A DNA stretch of 64,000 nucleotides. Origin: Streptosporangium subroseum. Lineage in GTDB: Bacteria > Actinomycetota > Actinomycetes > Streptosporangiales > Streptosporangiaceae. The stretch is from positions 394,410-458,409 of the forward strand of contig NZ_FZOD01000001.1 in assembly GCF_900188345.1 (NCBI RefSeq). Reading direction: 5' to 3'. Below the pieces are notes generated by a model. It was not told where the DNA came from, ran no database searches, and saw nothing but the letters and a program-made list of their open reading frames with translations. Below are positions 25,804 to 34,885 of the stretch, in pieces. A program made the translations under genes and the position numbers. The stretch's first letter is position 1. The number at the start of each line of letters is the position of its first letter.

Positions 25804-25866
25804 GTGGCGATCGCCTCGTAGAGACCATGTGGCAATCGCCTCGTAGAGACCTGCACGAGGCGATTG
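25804..25866. repeat. 23-bp direct repeat (period 25) followed by an inverted copy forming a hairpin
   Basis: Two copies of a 23-bp element (25804-25826 and 25829-25851, one mismatch; core ATCGCCTCGTAGAGACC). The second copy pairs with 25855-25866: CAATCGCCTCGT with ACGAGGCGATTG, a 12-bp perfect stem with a 10-nt loop. It lies between ligA and the DUF4132 gene and could be a ligA terminator, an attenuator or a protein-binding array. Confidence 0.8.
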
Positions 25867-25964
25867 AGCCGATCACCGCATCGGCCTGGACGCGGTGACG
25901 GTTCGACAGCCATCGCCGACCCGTCCATCCTCCACCGGATCCACCCCTGACAGGAACCATCGGC

Positions 25965-28052
25965 ATGAACCTCTCCCCCCTCGCGCAGCGCCTGCACAGT
26001 CTGATCACCGGGACCGCGAACGACCCCACGTACTGGCCCGAGGCCTCTCAGCTGAGCGCCGGCCTGGGCGCGGCGGCCCGGACCGTCGACGGCGGCTTGA
26101 TATTCGCACCGTACGTGGTCGACGAGCAGCGGCTGGCCGTGGCGGCCCGCGAGCTGGTCGGATTCCTGATGCCGGACGGAGAAAGACTGTACGAATCCCC
26201 CTTCGTGCTGCTGGTGGCGGCGGGGTTGGCGGGCATGGACGCCGAAGTGAGCGCCCGGCTCGCCGAGGAGCGCGGGCCGATCGCGGTAGCCGAGATGGAC
26301 GTGCTTCTCGGCTGGGACGTGGAGCGGCGGGCACTGTTCGCCGAGGCGGTACGGCCACGGCCAGACCATGTCGCCCCGCTGCTCGGCGTGATCGAGTGGC
26401 TCGGTGGCCAGCCCGGCTACCCGGACTTCGCCCGGACGGCTCTGGAGGCGGCCGAGGCCCGCGTCGCAGCGATCCACGCCGGAGAGATTCCCTACAGCGC
26501 GGAGAAGGCGTTCGAGGTCAGCGAGAAGACGACTCTCGGCCGGGCCGTCCGGCTGGCGCTCTTCCGGGACGAGCCCTGGCTGCCCGAGCTGCTGGACAAT
26601 CTGGTACGCGGGATCGCGGTGGCGCCCACCCCTGCCAAGACCCTGCCCTCCCAGGCACTGCTGTTCGAGATCGCCCGCGCGGCGGAGGACTACCCGACCC
26701 CCGAGGTGATCACCGCGCTGCGCACCGCTCGCCGGATCACCCGGCACGCGGGGGTGCCCAAGGAACTGGACCGCAAGTTCAAGCGCATCGAGCCCGCCCT
26801 GGCCAACCGGCTGGAGGTGGCGTTCCGGTTGCCCGACGGGCGGCTGCGCCAGGCCGTCGGTGAGCACACGGCGGTGATCTCCACCGACGGCAAGGTCGAG
26901 CTGTCGTGGTGGCACGGAGACAAGAAGCTGAAGGCGGTCCCGGCGGCGGTCAAACGGGAGCACCCCGAGGAGGTCAAGCGGCTGCGCGAGCTGGCCAAGC
27001 AGACCGCGCAGCAACAGGCCACCCTGGCCAGAGCGCTGGAGGCCGGATATACCAGCGAGCCGCCTCCGCCGTACCGGCAGCTTGAAGGTCATCCGGTCAC
27101 CGACCGGCTGATCTGGGAGTTCGAGGTCGCGCCCGGCGTGTGGCGCGCCGAGCTGGGGTTGACCGTGCCGGACGTGCCGGTGCGGCTGTGGCATCCGGCC
27201 CGCGCGTCCCTGGAGGAGGTGCGCGCCTGGCGGGAGGTCGTGGAGGACAAGGAGCTGCGCCAGCCGTACAAGCAGGCATTCCGCGAGGTCTACCTGCTCA
27301 CCCCCGCCGAGGAGACGACCGGAACCTACTCCAACCGGTTCGCCGGGCACGTGGTGGACTACCGCAAACTACGCGCACTGTTTAAAGACCGCGGCTGGAA
27401 GTCCCACTATCTGGGGTCTTGGGATGGCGGCCACAACGACGGGGCGGCCCAGCGAGTACTGGCGGGCGGGCAGTGGCGGGCGACACTGAGCCACGGTCTG
27501 TACGAGGAGGGCTACGCGCTCACCGACGAGATCCGCTTCCACAGGCCGGCCGGGGGCGCCTGGTACGAGGCACCGTTGAGGGAGGTCCCGGCGCTGGTTT
27601 TCAGCGAGGCCATGCGAGACGTCGACCTTTTTGTGGCCGTCACCTCGATCATGACCGACCCCCACTGGGCCGACCAGGGACCGGACCAGATGCAGAACTA
27701 CTGGCGGACCGGCTCGTTCGCTGCTCTGACGTCCTCCGCCGAGGTGCGGCGCGACGCGCTGTCGCGCCTGATCGGCCGTACGGCCATCGCCGATCGGTGC
27801 ACATTGACCGACCGCTTCCTAGTGGTCCGGGGCGATCTGCGCACCTACAAGATCCACCTGGGATCGGCGAACATCCTGATGGAACCCAACGACGCCTACC
27901 TGTGCATCGTCTCCGGACGCGACCCCCACTCCAGGCTGTTCCTTCCCTTCGAGGAGGACGGCCGGCTGGCGCTGATCCTCAGCAAGGCCTTCCTGCTGGC
28001 GAACGACACCGCCATCACCGACCCCTCCATCACCCGCCAGATCCGGGCCTGA
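25965..28052 (+). CDS. DUF4132 domain-containing protein
   Basis: Large cytosolic protein of 695 residues. The C-terminal region from about residue 440 on matches the DUF4132 family: KQAFREVYLLTPAEE, then SNRFAGHVVDYRKLRALFKDRGW, and finally TYKIHLGSANILMEPNDAYLCIV. The N-terminal 400 residues are helical and repeat-like with no catalytic motif that I can name. E. coli MolR-type proteins share this domain, but its biochemical function is not established. ATG 25965 is the first Met after the ligA 3' repeat; ribosome signal AGGAACC lies upstream. Linkage to an accessory ligase suggests a DNA-related role. That is inference only. Confidence 0.82.
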   Translation: MNLSPLAQRLHSLITGTANDPTYWPEASQLSAGLGAAARTVDGGLIFAPYVVDEQRLAVAARELVGFLMPDGERLYESPFVLLVAAGLAGMDAEVSARLAEERGPIAVAEMDVLLGWDVERRALFAEAVRPRPDHVAPLLGVIEWLGGQPGYPDFARTALEAAEARVAAIHAGEIPYSAEKAFEVSEKTTLGRAVRLALFRDEPWLPELLDNLVRGIAVAPTPAKTLPSQALLFEIARAAEDYPTPEVITALRTARRITRHAGVPKELDRKFKRIEPALANRLEVAFRLPDGRLRQAVGEHTAVISTDGKVELSWWHGDKKLKAVPAAVKREHPEEVKRLRELAKQTAQQQATLARALEAGYTSEPPPPYRQLEGHPVTDRLIWEFEVAPGVWRAELGLTVPDVPVRLWHPARASLEEVRAWREVVEDKELRQPYKQAFREVYLLTPAEETTGTYSNRFAGHVVDYRKLRALFKDRGWKSHYLGSWDGGHNDGAAQRVLAGGQWRATLSHGLYEEGYALTDEIRFHRPAGGAWYEAPLREVPALVFSEAMRDVDLFVAVTSIMTDPHWADQGPDQMQNYWRTGSFAALTSSAEVRRDALSRLIGRTAIADRCTLTDRFLVVRGDLRTYKIHLGSANILMEPNDAYLCIVSGRDPHSRLFLPFEEDGRLALILSKAFLLANDTAITDPSITRQIRA

Positions 28053-28356
28053 CACACGCGGGAGAGAAACCTCCGCGATCGCGTGCGGTTCATCGCAGGA
28101 TCGCCGGGCGGACCGCCGCAAGCTCCTGCCCTCGGCATGTATCCCCTCCCCGCTCACCTGGATCGGGAGCCGGGAGGCGGTCCGGGTCGAGGGCGGGAGC
28201 CCATCACGTGCAAGCCGCCGGCTTACACGTGATGTGAACGTCGAGTTCTACGGTCGTCGGGTCATGCCGTGAAAAGCCCTCAGACGCGCATCGGCGACGC
28301 GGCAGCGGCCGGACGGGTCGTCCCGTCCGGCCGCTGTGCCCGGCTATGGAAAACTC
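28053..28356. other. Convergent intergenic region
   Basis: 304 bp between the DUF4132 gene and the amidohydrolase gene. Besides the hairpin at 28303-28336 it contains a GCCGCCGGCTTAC-type dyad near 28210-28230 (CAAGCCGCCGGCTTAC). No gene is supported. Confidence 0.4.
28303..28336. terminator. Terminator of the hydantoinase operon
   Basis: Perfect 15-bp stem (28303-28317 with 28322-28336) beginning CAGCGGCCGGACGGG, with a 4-nt TCGT loop, 20 bp downstream of the minus-strand amidohydrolase stop. It also faces the DUF4132 gene and may act in both directions. Confidence 0.8.
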
Positions 28357-28971
28357 TCAGACCCACCCCGCCAGCCGGGCGATCACCTCGGTGTCGTCCC
28401 AGACCTCGCCGTACTTGGCCTGGATGTCGAACAGGTTCGCCTCGTGCGGCCCGGGGTCGCGATCTCCGACGGCCTGGCGGACGACGACGGGCACGAAGCC
28501 GTGCTGGACGGCGTCGACGGCGGTGGCCCGGACGCACCCGCTGGTGGAGACACCGGTGACGATCAGGGTGTCGATGCCCAGGGCGGTGAGGGTGGAGGCC
28601 AGGCTGGTGCCGAAGAAGGCGCTGGCGTACTGCTTGACGATCACCAGCTCGCCGGGCAGCGGGGCCACCTCGGGCATCAGGGCGCCGAGCGGACCGTCGC
28701 CCACCAGGTGACGTAGCGGGGCGACCTTGCGGAAGAACAACCCGCCGTCGACGCCGCCGGGACCGTAGGCGACGCGCGTGTGGATGACGGGGACGCCGGC
28801 GTCGCGGGCGGCGAGAAGGATGCGGGCCGCCGCGTCCAGGCAGTCGCGCGAGCCCATGTACAGCTCGGCGCCCGGCTCGAAGTAAGCGCGCATCAGGTCG
28901 ATGAGGACAAGCGCCGGGCGCTCCCCGAACGGCAGGGTGCGCCCGAACACCTCCTCGTGGTCCCTGATCAC
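28357..28971 (-). CDS. Isochorismatase-family cysteine amidohydrolase (N-carbamoylsarcosine amidase-like)
   Basis: Isochorismatase-fold hydrolase of 204 residues. The catalytic triad of the amidohydrolase branch is present: Asp in LVLIDLMRAYF (about residue 25), Lys in VIVKQYASAFFGTSL and Cys in GVSTSGCVRATAVDA. This branch includes N-carbamoylsarcosine amidase, which releases CO2 and ammonia from N-carbamoyl acids. It starts at GTG 28971, overlapping the hyuB stop by 4 nt, and is the last gene of the operon. Together with HyuA/HyuB this suggests opening of a hydantoin-like ring followed by removal of the carbamoyl group, as in creatinine or hydantoin breakdown. Confidence 0.88.
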   Translation of the reverse strand: MIRDHEEVFGRTLPFGERPALVLIDLMRAYFEPGAELYMGSRDCLDAAARILLAARDAGVPVIHTRVAYGPGGVDGGLFFRKVAPLRHLVGDGPLGALMPEVAPLPGELVIVKQYASAFFGTSLASTLTALGIDTLIVTGVSTSGCVRATAVDAVQHGFVPVVVRQAVGDRDPGPHEANLFDIQAKYGEVWDDTEVIARLAGWV

Positions 28972-30827
28972 ACCCGGACCGGCGGCTTCGGGGCCGGCAG
29001 TCCGGTCTCCTCCTCGCAGCGGGCGAGGATCTCCTCCATCGGCGGTCCCATGTTGAACACCGAGGGCTCCGGCCGGGTCGCGCGCAACCGCTCGCGCAGT
29101 TCCGCGGTGGCGCCGGTGTCCACGGCGCCGTCCTGATCACACACGACCCCGTAGGTCGCGGCGCCCTCGGCGGTCACCAGGCCGCGCCGTACCTCCAGGC
29201 CGACCAGGGCCGGGTCGCGCTCCAGCGGGTCGCCCCACCCGCCCCCGCCCCAGGTGACGAAGTGCAGCAGGTCGCCGGGCCGGACCGGCACGTCGTGGAT
29301 CTTGCTGGGCAGCGTCTCCACCCGGCCGTCGGCCCGCTCGATCCACTTGCGTCCGCGCGCGCCCGGCTCGCCGGCGTTGACGCCCCAGGGATAGGTGAGC
29401 CAGCGGTCGTCGTGGATGGCGATCGTGCCGGGCTCCAGGAACCGGTAGGCCACGTCCACGCCGTTGCCGCCGCGGTGCAGCCCGGCGCCGCCGGTGTCGG
29501 CGACGGTCTCCCAGCGCTCGATGCGCATCGGGTAGTACGACTCCAGGAACTCGCAGGGAATGTTCGTGAACGAGGGCCACAGCGAGTGCCCGTCGGGGCC
29601 GTCGCCGATCGGGCGGCCGGGGATGCCGCCGAAGCCGATGGAGTAGAGCTGGAACCACTCCCCCGTGTCGGAGCGGTTCCCCGAGTACATGAAGTGCGGG
29701 GAGGAGGAGAAGCCGGCCGCGTTGAGCAGGTCGGGGGTCTTCTGCCCGAGCAGCCCGCCGAACAGGTCGAAGATGCGGCCGATGCCGTGGTTGCGGGCGT
29801 TCAGCGCGGCGGGATACTCCGGCTTCCAGAACGACTTCTCCGGGATGTGCACGTCGACCAGGGGGTAGAAGCCGTCGTTCCAGAGGATCTGCGGGTCGGC
29901 CACCGTGATCAGGTAGATGCCGAAGAACATCCGGGCGAGGTTCTCGTTGATGTAGTAGTTGATGGGCCCCTGGGCCTGCGGGTCGCTGCCCGAGAAGTCC
30001 AGCAGCACCTTGTCGCCGGTGCGGGTCAGCGAGAGCACCAGCTTGTACGGGCCGTAGCCGACGCCGTCGTCGCAGATGTAGTCGGCGAAGGTGAGCGTCT
30101 CGCCGTCCTCGAACAGCATCGACAGCAGCGTCTTCATCGCGTCGTAGTTGCGCCGGAGCAGGGCGTCGAGCGCCGAGGTGTAGGTGTCGGCGCCGAACCG
30201 GGCGCACAGCTCCTGGATCCGCCGCGACGCCGTACGGCAGGCGGCGATGATGCCGTTGAGGTCGGCGCGGTTCCAGTCGGGCTGGCGGACCTGGTTGAGG
30301 ATGATGCGCAGCGCGTCCTCGTTGAGCACGCCCCTGGAGTAGAGCTTGAAGGGCGGGATGACCACGCCCTCCTCGAAGATGGTGCGCGCGTCGGTGGGCA
30401 TCGAGCAGGGGGTCTTGCCGCCGACGTCGGACATGTGGCCGAACATCGACGCCCAGCCCACGACCCGCCCCGCCACGTAGATCGGCATGACGACCAGCCA
30501 GTCGTTGGCGTGGCTGATCGCGCCGTCGCAGGAGTAGGGGTCGGAGGTGAGCAGCACGTCGCCCTCCTCGATCGTTCCCTCGAAGCCGTCGAGCAGCGCC
30601 GGGATCGACAGGCCGAACTGGCCGACGACCATCCGCCCGGAGGGGTCGCCGATCAGCGGGAACTCGTCGTGCTGCTCGCGGATGCCGGGCGAGAGGGCGG
30701 TGCGGAACAGCACCTCGTCCATCTCGTAGCGGGCGTTGCGCAGCGCGTTCTCGATGATGTCGATGGTGATCGGGTCGACGTCCACCGGGGTGAGCGGTGC
30801 CGTCGCGGTCTCGATGATCTGAGCCAT
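28968..30827 (-). CDS. hyuB: Hydantoinase B/oxoprolinase-family protein
   Basis: Beta subunit of an ATP-dependent hydantoinase / 5-oxoprolinase / acetone-carboxylase-type complex, 619 residues. Recognisable family segments: ITIDIIENALRNARYEMDEVLFRTALSPGIREQHDE at the N-terminus, LTSDPYSCDGAISHANDW, MFGHMSDVGG, LLDFSGSDPQAQGPINYY, and C-terminal HFVTWGGGGWGDPLERDP. The ATG at 30827 overlaps the hyuA stop by one base (TGATG), as expected for subunits of one complex. With HyuA it hydrolyses a lactam or imide ring at the expense of ATP; the substrate is not known. Confidence 0.92.
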   Translation of the reverse strand: MAQIIETATAPLTPVDVDPITIDIIENALRNARYEMDEVLFRTALSPGIREQHDEFPLIGDPSGRMVVGQFGLSIPALLDGFEGTIEEGDVLLTSDPYSCDGAISHANDWLVVMPIYVAGRVVGWASMFGHMSDVGGKTPCSMPTDARTIFEEGVVIPPFKLYSRGVLNEDALRIILNQVRQPDWNRADLNGIIAACRTASRRIQELCARFGADTYTSALDALLRRNYDAMKTLLSMLFEDGETLTFADYICDDGVGYGPYKLVLSLTRTGDKVLLDFSGSDPQAQGPINYYINENLARMFFGIYLITVADPQILWNDGFYPLVDVHIPEKSFWKPEYPAALNARNHGIGRIFDLFGGLLGQKTPDLLNAAGFSSSPHFMYSGNRSDTGEWFQLYSIGFGGIPGRPIGDGPDGHSLWPSFTNIPCEFLESYYPMRIERWETVADTGGAGLHRGGNGVDVAYRFLEPGTIAIHDDRWLTYPWGVNAGEPGARGRKWIERADGRVETLPSKIHDVPVRPGDLLHFVTWGGGGWGDPLERDPALVGLEVRRGLVTAEGAATYGVVCDQDGAVDTGATAELRERLRATRPEPSVFNMGPPMEEILARCEEETGLPAPKPPVRV

Positions 30828-32866
30828 CACGCCTCCACGGGACTGATGAGCAGGCAGCCGCTCTCGTGCGCGAAGGCGGCGTGGCCGGGCAGGACAAGGG
30901 TGGTGGAGTCCATCTCGACGACGATCGCCGGGCCCTGGACGATGTTGCCGGCCAGTAGCTTCGACCGGTCGTAGACGGTGGTCTCGGCCCAGCCGCCCTC
31001 GACCCAGACTTTGTGGGTGCCGGTGACGGCGGCCGAGGCGTCCTCGGTGCCCTCGGCCAGCGCCGCCGGCTGAACGTTGGGGCGCGGGCCGCTGACCGCG
31101 GCGCGGGCGCTGACCAGCTCGTGCTCGTTTCCGAGCAGGAAGGAGAAGAGCCGTTCGTGCTCGGCGTCGAAGGCCTTGCCGAGCGCGTCGAGCCCGGTTC
31201 CCGGCTCCAGAGTGATCGGGATCTCGAAGCCCTGGCCGTGGTAGCGGACGTCGACCTGGTAGGTCACGGTCTGCGCGGCCCGGTCGATGCCCTCGGCCTC
31301 CAGGGTCGCGGCCGCCGTCTCGGCGAGTTCGGCGAGCAGGTCGGCCAGCTCGGCGTCGGTGAGCCGGGAGAAGCGGCGGATGTGGGTGCGGGCGGCCTCG
31401 TCGCGCAGGGAGGTGGTGGCGTCGCCGTACGCGCAGAGCACGCCGGGTGACGGCGGGATGATGACCGGCCACGAGCCGGTGAGCCTGCCGAGCGCGTTGG
31501 CGTGCAGCGGGCCGGCGCCGCCGAAGGCGACGAGCGCGAAGTCGCGGGGGTCGAAGCCCTGCTGCACCGAGACCAGGCGCAGCGCGCCGAACATGTTCTC
31601 GTTGACGATGTCGACGATGCCCTGGGCGGCGGCCTCGGCGGACGGCAGGCCCATGGCGTCGGCGATCCGCTGTACGGCCTGGCGCGCGCGGTCGCGGTCC
31701 AGGACGATCTCGCCGCCGGCCAGCTGGGTCGGCAGGTAACCGAGGACCACATTGGCGTCGGTGACGGTCGGATCCTCGCCGCCCCTGTTGTACGCGGCGG
31801 GTCCGGGGACGGCGCCGGCGGACTGCGGGCCGACGCGCAGCGCGCGGGTCAGCTCGGGCACGTGCGCGATCGATCCGCCGCCCGCGCCGACGGTGCGCAC
31901 GTCCACCGAGGCCGACCGGACCGCCAGGTCGCCGACCTTGGTCTCGCGGCCGGTGCGCGGCTGCAGGTTCTGCACGAGGGCGACGTCGGTGGAGGTGCCG
32001 CCCATGTCGAAGGTGAGGAAGTCGGGAAAACCGGCCTGTTCGGCGACCCAGGTGGCGCCCGCGACGCCGCCGGCCGGTCCGGACAGCAGCAGGTTCACCG
32101 GGGCGGCCGCCGCGGCGGCGGCCGAGGCGAGGCCTCCGTCGCTGCGCAGGACGTAGAGGTTGCCGTCGACGCCGCCACCGGCGATCTTCGTCGCGAGGTT
32201 GTCCATGTAGCGGGCGACCTGGGGCTGGACGTAGGAGTTGACGACCGTGGTGATCGTCCGCTCGTACTCGCGCATCTCCGGCAGGACCTCCGAGGAGATC
32301 GAGATCGGCACACCCGGCAGCTCCTCGGCGGCGATCTCGGCGACCCGCCGCTCGTGACCGTCGAACGCGTAGGAGTTGATCAGTGAGACCGCCAGGGCCT
32401 CGACGCCCTTCAGCCGTCGCAGGGAGATCCGCAGGGACTCCTCGTCGAGCGCGGTGACGACCGAGCCGTCGGCGGCGACCCGCTCGACCGCCTCGACGGT
32501 GTCCTCCAGGGCGGCCAGCGGTTCGGGCTTGGGCCAGATGATCCAGCCGGCCAGGCCTCCCGGCACGAAGGACCGGGCGATCTGCAGCACCTGCCGGAAC
32601 CCGGCGGTGGTGACCAGGCCGACCCGGGCGCCCTTGCCCTCCAGGATCGCGTTGGTCGCGACGGTGGTGCCGTGCAGCACCTGGCCGATCTCCGCCAGCG
32701 AGATCCCGGCCTCGGCGCACGCCTTCTCGATTCCGGCCAGGACGCCGACGGACTGGTCGTGGGGGGTGGAGGGGGTCTTGGCGCGGAAGGTACGCCCCGA
32801 ATCCTGGTCGATCAGGAGGATGTCGGTGAACGTCCCTCCGACGTCCACCCCTAGCCGGTAACGCAT
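30827..32866 (-). CDS. hyuA: Hydantoinase A/oxoprolinase-family protein
   Basis: Alpha (ATP-binding) subunit partner of HyuB, 679 residues. The N-terminal acetate/sugar-kinase-like fold begins GVDVGGTFTDILLID (residues 6-20). It is followed by HGTTVATNAILEGKGARVGL, then TFDMGGTSTDVALV for the second phosphate-binding motif, and LVAFGGAGPLHANAL. These are diagnostic for HyuA. ATG 32866 has AAAGGAG 8 nt upstream. It is preceded by the CoA-transferase gene after 121 bp, so the operon order is gntR, CoA-transferase, hyuA, hyuB, amidohydrolase. N-methylhydantoinase is the best-known close activity. Confidence 0.93.
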   Translation of the reverse strand: MRYRLGVDVGGTFTDILLIDQDSGRTFRAKTPSTPHDQSVGVLAGIEKACAEAGISLAEIGQVLHGTTVATNAILEGKGARVGLVTTAGFRQVLQIARSFVPGGLAGWIIWPKPEPLAALEDTVEAVERVAADGSVVTALDEESLRISLRRLKGVEALAVSLINSYAFDGHERRVAEIAAEELPGVPISISSEVLPEMREYERTITTVVNSYVQPQVARYMDNLATKIAGGGVDGNLYVLRSDGGLASAAAAAAAPVNLLLSGPAGGVAGATWVAEQAGFPDFLTFDMGGTSTDVALVQNLQPRTGRETKVGDLAVRSASVDVRTVGAGGGSIAHVPELTRALRVGPQSAGAVPGPAAYNRGGEDPTVTDANVVLGYLPTQLAGGEIVLDRDRARQAVQRIADAMGLPSAEAAAQGIVDIVNENMFGALRLVSVQQGFDPRDFALVAFGGAGPLHANALGRLTGSWPVIIPPSPGVLCAYGDATTSLRDEAARTHIRRFSRLTDAELADLLAELAETAAATLEAEGIDRAAQTVTYQVDVRYHGQGFEIPITLEPGTGLDALGKAFDAEHERLFSFLLGNEHELVSARAAVSGPRPNVQPAALAEGTEDASAAVTGTHKVWVEGGWAETTVYDRSKLLAGNIVQGPAIVVEMDSTTLVLPGHAAFAHESGCLLISPVEA

Positions 32867-32987
32867 GGCGGTGCTCCTTTCAGAGCCCTTTGTTCAGGTC
32901 AGAGTCCTTCGTACGGGGGTGGTGCGGTCATGGCTTCGGGCGTCGGATGACCCCCGGCGGGGTTCGTGCGGGTCGTGGCCGCGGGTG

Positions 32988-34184
32988 TCAGATGACGCCG
33001 TCGGCCGCGAGGGCGGCGATCTCCTCGGTGCTCAGGCCGAGCAGGCCGCGGTAGACCTCGTCGTTGTGCCGGCCGAGCTCGGGTCCGACGGCGCGCACGC
33101 TGCCGGGGGTCGCCGACAGCTTGGGCACGACGTTCTGCATCGCCAGCTCGCCGAACTCCGGGTGGGGGACGTGCACGATCGCCTCGCGCGCCGCGAAGTG
33201 GGGGTCGTCGAACATGTCCTTGGCCCGGTAGATGCGCCCGGCGGGAACGCCGCCCTCGTTGAGCAGCGCGAGCAGTTTCTCGGCGGAGAATCCCGCCGTC
33301 CAGGCGGCGATGATCTCGTCGAGCTCGGCCATGTGCTCGCCGCGCGCGCCGTGCGTGGCGTAGCGGGGGTCCTCGGCCAGTTCGTCCGCGCCCATCACCG
33401 CGGCCAGTCGGCGGAACACGCTGTCCTGGTTGGCGGCGATGAGGATGGAGTCGCCGTCCTTGGTGGGGTAGACGTTGCTCGGCGAGACGTTGGGCAGCAC
33501 GGAGCCGGTGCGTTCGCGCTGGTAGGAGGCCTGCTGCCACTCCGGCAACATCGACTCCATCATCGCGAGCACGGCCTCGTAGATCGCCGAGTCGACGACC
33601 TGGCCCTGCCCGCTGCGGTCGCGCTCGTGCAGCGCGACCAGGGTGCCGATGCAGGCGTGCATGGCGGCGAGGGAGTCGCCGAGCGAGATCCCCGCGCGCG
33701 ACGGCGGCCGGTCGGGGTCGCCGGTGACGTAGCGGATGCCGCCCATGGCCTCGCCGATCGAGCCGTAACCGGCCTGCGGCGCGTACGGCCCCGTCTGGCC
33801 GTACCCGGTGACCCGGGTGATGACCAGCCGGGGGTTGATCGCGTACAGCTCCTCGGGGGACATCCCCCAGCGCTCCAGGGTGCCGGGCCGGAAGTTCTCC
33901 AGCAGCACGTCCGCCTTCGCGATCAGACCGCGGACCAGCTCCTGGCCCCGGGGGGTGCGCAGGTCGCACGTCACCGACTTCTTGTTGCGCGCCACGACCG
34001 GCCACCACAGCGACTTGCCGTACGGCTTCTCCCGGCCCCACTGCCGCATCGGGTCGCCTCGCCCCGGATCCTCGACCTTGATCACCTCGGCGCCGAAGTC
34101 GCCGAGCAGCTGACCGCAGAACGGTCCGGCCAGCAACTGGCCGAGCTCGACGACACGCACGTCGGCGAGCGGAAGGCCTCTCAT
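32988..34184 (-). CDS. CaiB/BaiF-family (class III) CoA-transferase
   Basis: Transfers CoA between carboxylic acids; 398 residues, normal for the family. Diagnostic segments: VVELGQLLAGPFCGQLLGDFGAEVIKVEDPGRGDPMR, NKKSVTCDLRTPRGQEL, DVLLENFRPGTLERWG, and the active-site region with Asp in GISLGDSLAAMHA. The ATG at 34184 overlaps the GntR stop (ATGA) and has AGGAG 7 nt upstream. In a catabolic operon with a lyase of the HMG-CoA type it probably activates a dicarboxylic or hydroxy acid derived from the ring-opened substrate. Confidence 0.92.
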   Translation of the reverse strand: MRGLPLADVRVVELGQLLAGPFCGQLLGDFGAEVIKVEDPGRGDPMRQWGREKPYGKSLWWPVVARNKKSVTCDLRTPRGQELVRGLIAKADVLLENFRPGTLERWGMSPEELYAINPRLVITRVTGYGQTGPYAPQAGYGSIGEAMGGIRYVTGDPDRPPSRAGISLGDSLAAMHACIGTLVALHERDRSGQGQVVDSAIYEAVLAMMESMLPEWQQASYQRERTGSVLPNVSPSNVYPTKDGDSILIAANQDSVFRRLAAVMGADELAEDPRYATHGARGEHMAELDEIIAAWTAGFSAEKLLALLNEGGVPAGRIYRAKDMFDDPHFAAREAIVHVPHPEFGELAMQNVVPKLSATPGSVRAVGPELGRHNDEVYRGLLGLSTEEIAALAADGVI

Positions 34185-34810
34185 TCGTTCTCCTGTCGAC
34201 GGGGACCCAGCAGTGACGCCCTGGCCGAGAACAGGTGGGCGCGCATGACGGCCTCCGCCCATTCCGGGTCCCCGGCCCGTATGGCTGCCGCGATCTCGAT
34301 GTGGTGGTTGACGCTGCGCCGCATGGCCTCCTCGTCGAAGGAGCTGTACGTGCGCAGCAGCACGGCCGAGTGGATCAGTGAGCTGATCGACTGGGCGAGC
34401 ACAGCGCTGGAGCCGAGCCGTACCAGGGACTGGTGGAACTCGGCGTTGAGCCGGTAGACCGCGTCCTGATCACCCCGCTCGGCGTGCTCCCTTATGGCGA
34501 CGGCGACCTCGTGAAGGGCGTCGGCGTCCTGCGGCGTCGCGAGGGCCGTCGCCTGGCGGGCGGCGAGCCCCTCGATCCTGGCCCGCAGCTCGAAGATCGT
34601 CTCCAGGTCCTGCCGGGGGTACTCCACGACCCGGGCGCCCTTGTTGGCCGTGATGTCGACGAGCCCCTCGGACTGCAGCCGCCGCAGCGCGTCGCGGACC
34701 GGGGTCCGGCTGACGCCGAGCGCCTCGGCCAGCTCGACCTCGCCGAGCCGGTCACCGGGAGCGTACTGGCCCCCGAGGATCAGGCTACGAACATCATCAA
34801 CCACCGACAT
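34181..34810 (-). CDS. GntR-family regulator, FadR (FCD) subfamily
   Basis: Transcriptional regulator of 209 residues. The N-terminal winged helix (LGEVELAEALGVSRTPVRDALRRLQSEGLV) is of the GntR type. The C-terminal all-helical FCD effector domain carries RARIEGLAARQA and a possible metal-binding pattern (Asp/His in LNAEFHQSLV, His in NHHIEIAAAI). ATG 34810 is preceded by GGAGGA 9 nt away. It is the first gene of the minus-strand operon and is divergent from the HMG-CoA-lyase-like gene with only 75 bp between the starts, so one operator could control both directions. The ligand is probably a pathway acid. Confidence 0.92.
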   Translation of the reverse strand: MSVVDDVRSLILGGQYAPGDRLGEVELAEALGVSRTPVRDALRRLQSEGLVDITANKGARVVEYPRQDLETIFELRARIEGLAARQATALATPQDADALHEVAVAIREHAERGDQDAVYRLNAEFHQSLVRLGSSAVLAQSISSLIHSAVLLRTYSSFDEEAMRRSVNHHIEIAAAIRAGDPEWAEAVMRAHLFSARASLLGPRRQENE

Positions 34811-34885
34811 GTGTACATTCCTCCGAGCGAGATGTCACCATGATGGGGATATGCCCGTCCAATGACAAGGGGTTGCATACAATCC
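34808..34885. promoter_or_regulatory. Divergent promoter/operator region of the hyu and lyase units
   Basis: 75 bp between two divergent starts. It contains a TGTACA palindrome (34812-34817) in the gntR leader and a near-palindrome TTGCATACAA (34873-34882), close to the VanR/FadR-type consensus TTGTATACAA, just before the lyase ATG. Either could be the GntR site; the second would block the plus-strand promoter. Confidence 0.4.

Noticed and set aside
25804..25866. Two-copy 25-bp period as a possible CRISPR or att site
   Set aside because: There is no spacer of constant length and no cas or integrase gene nearby. A hairpin/regulatory repeat explains it better.
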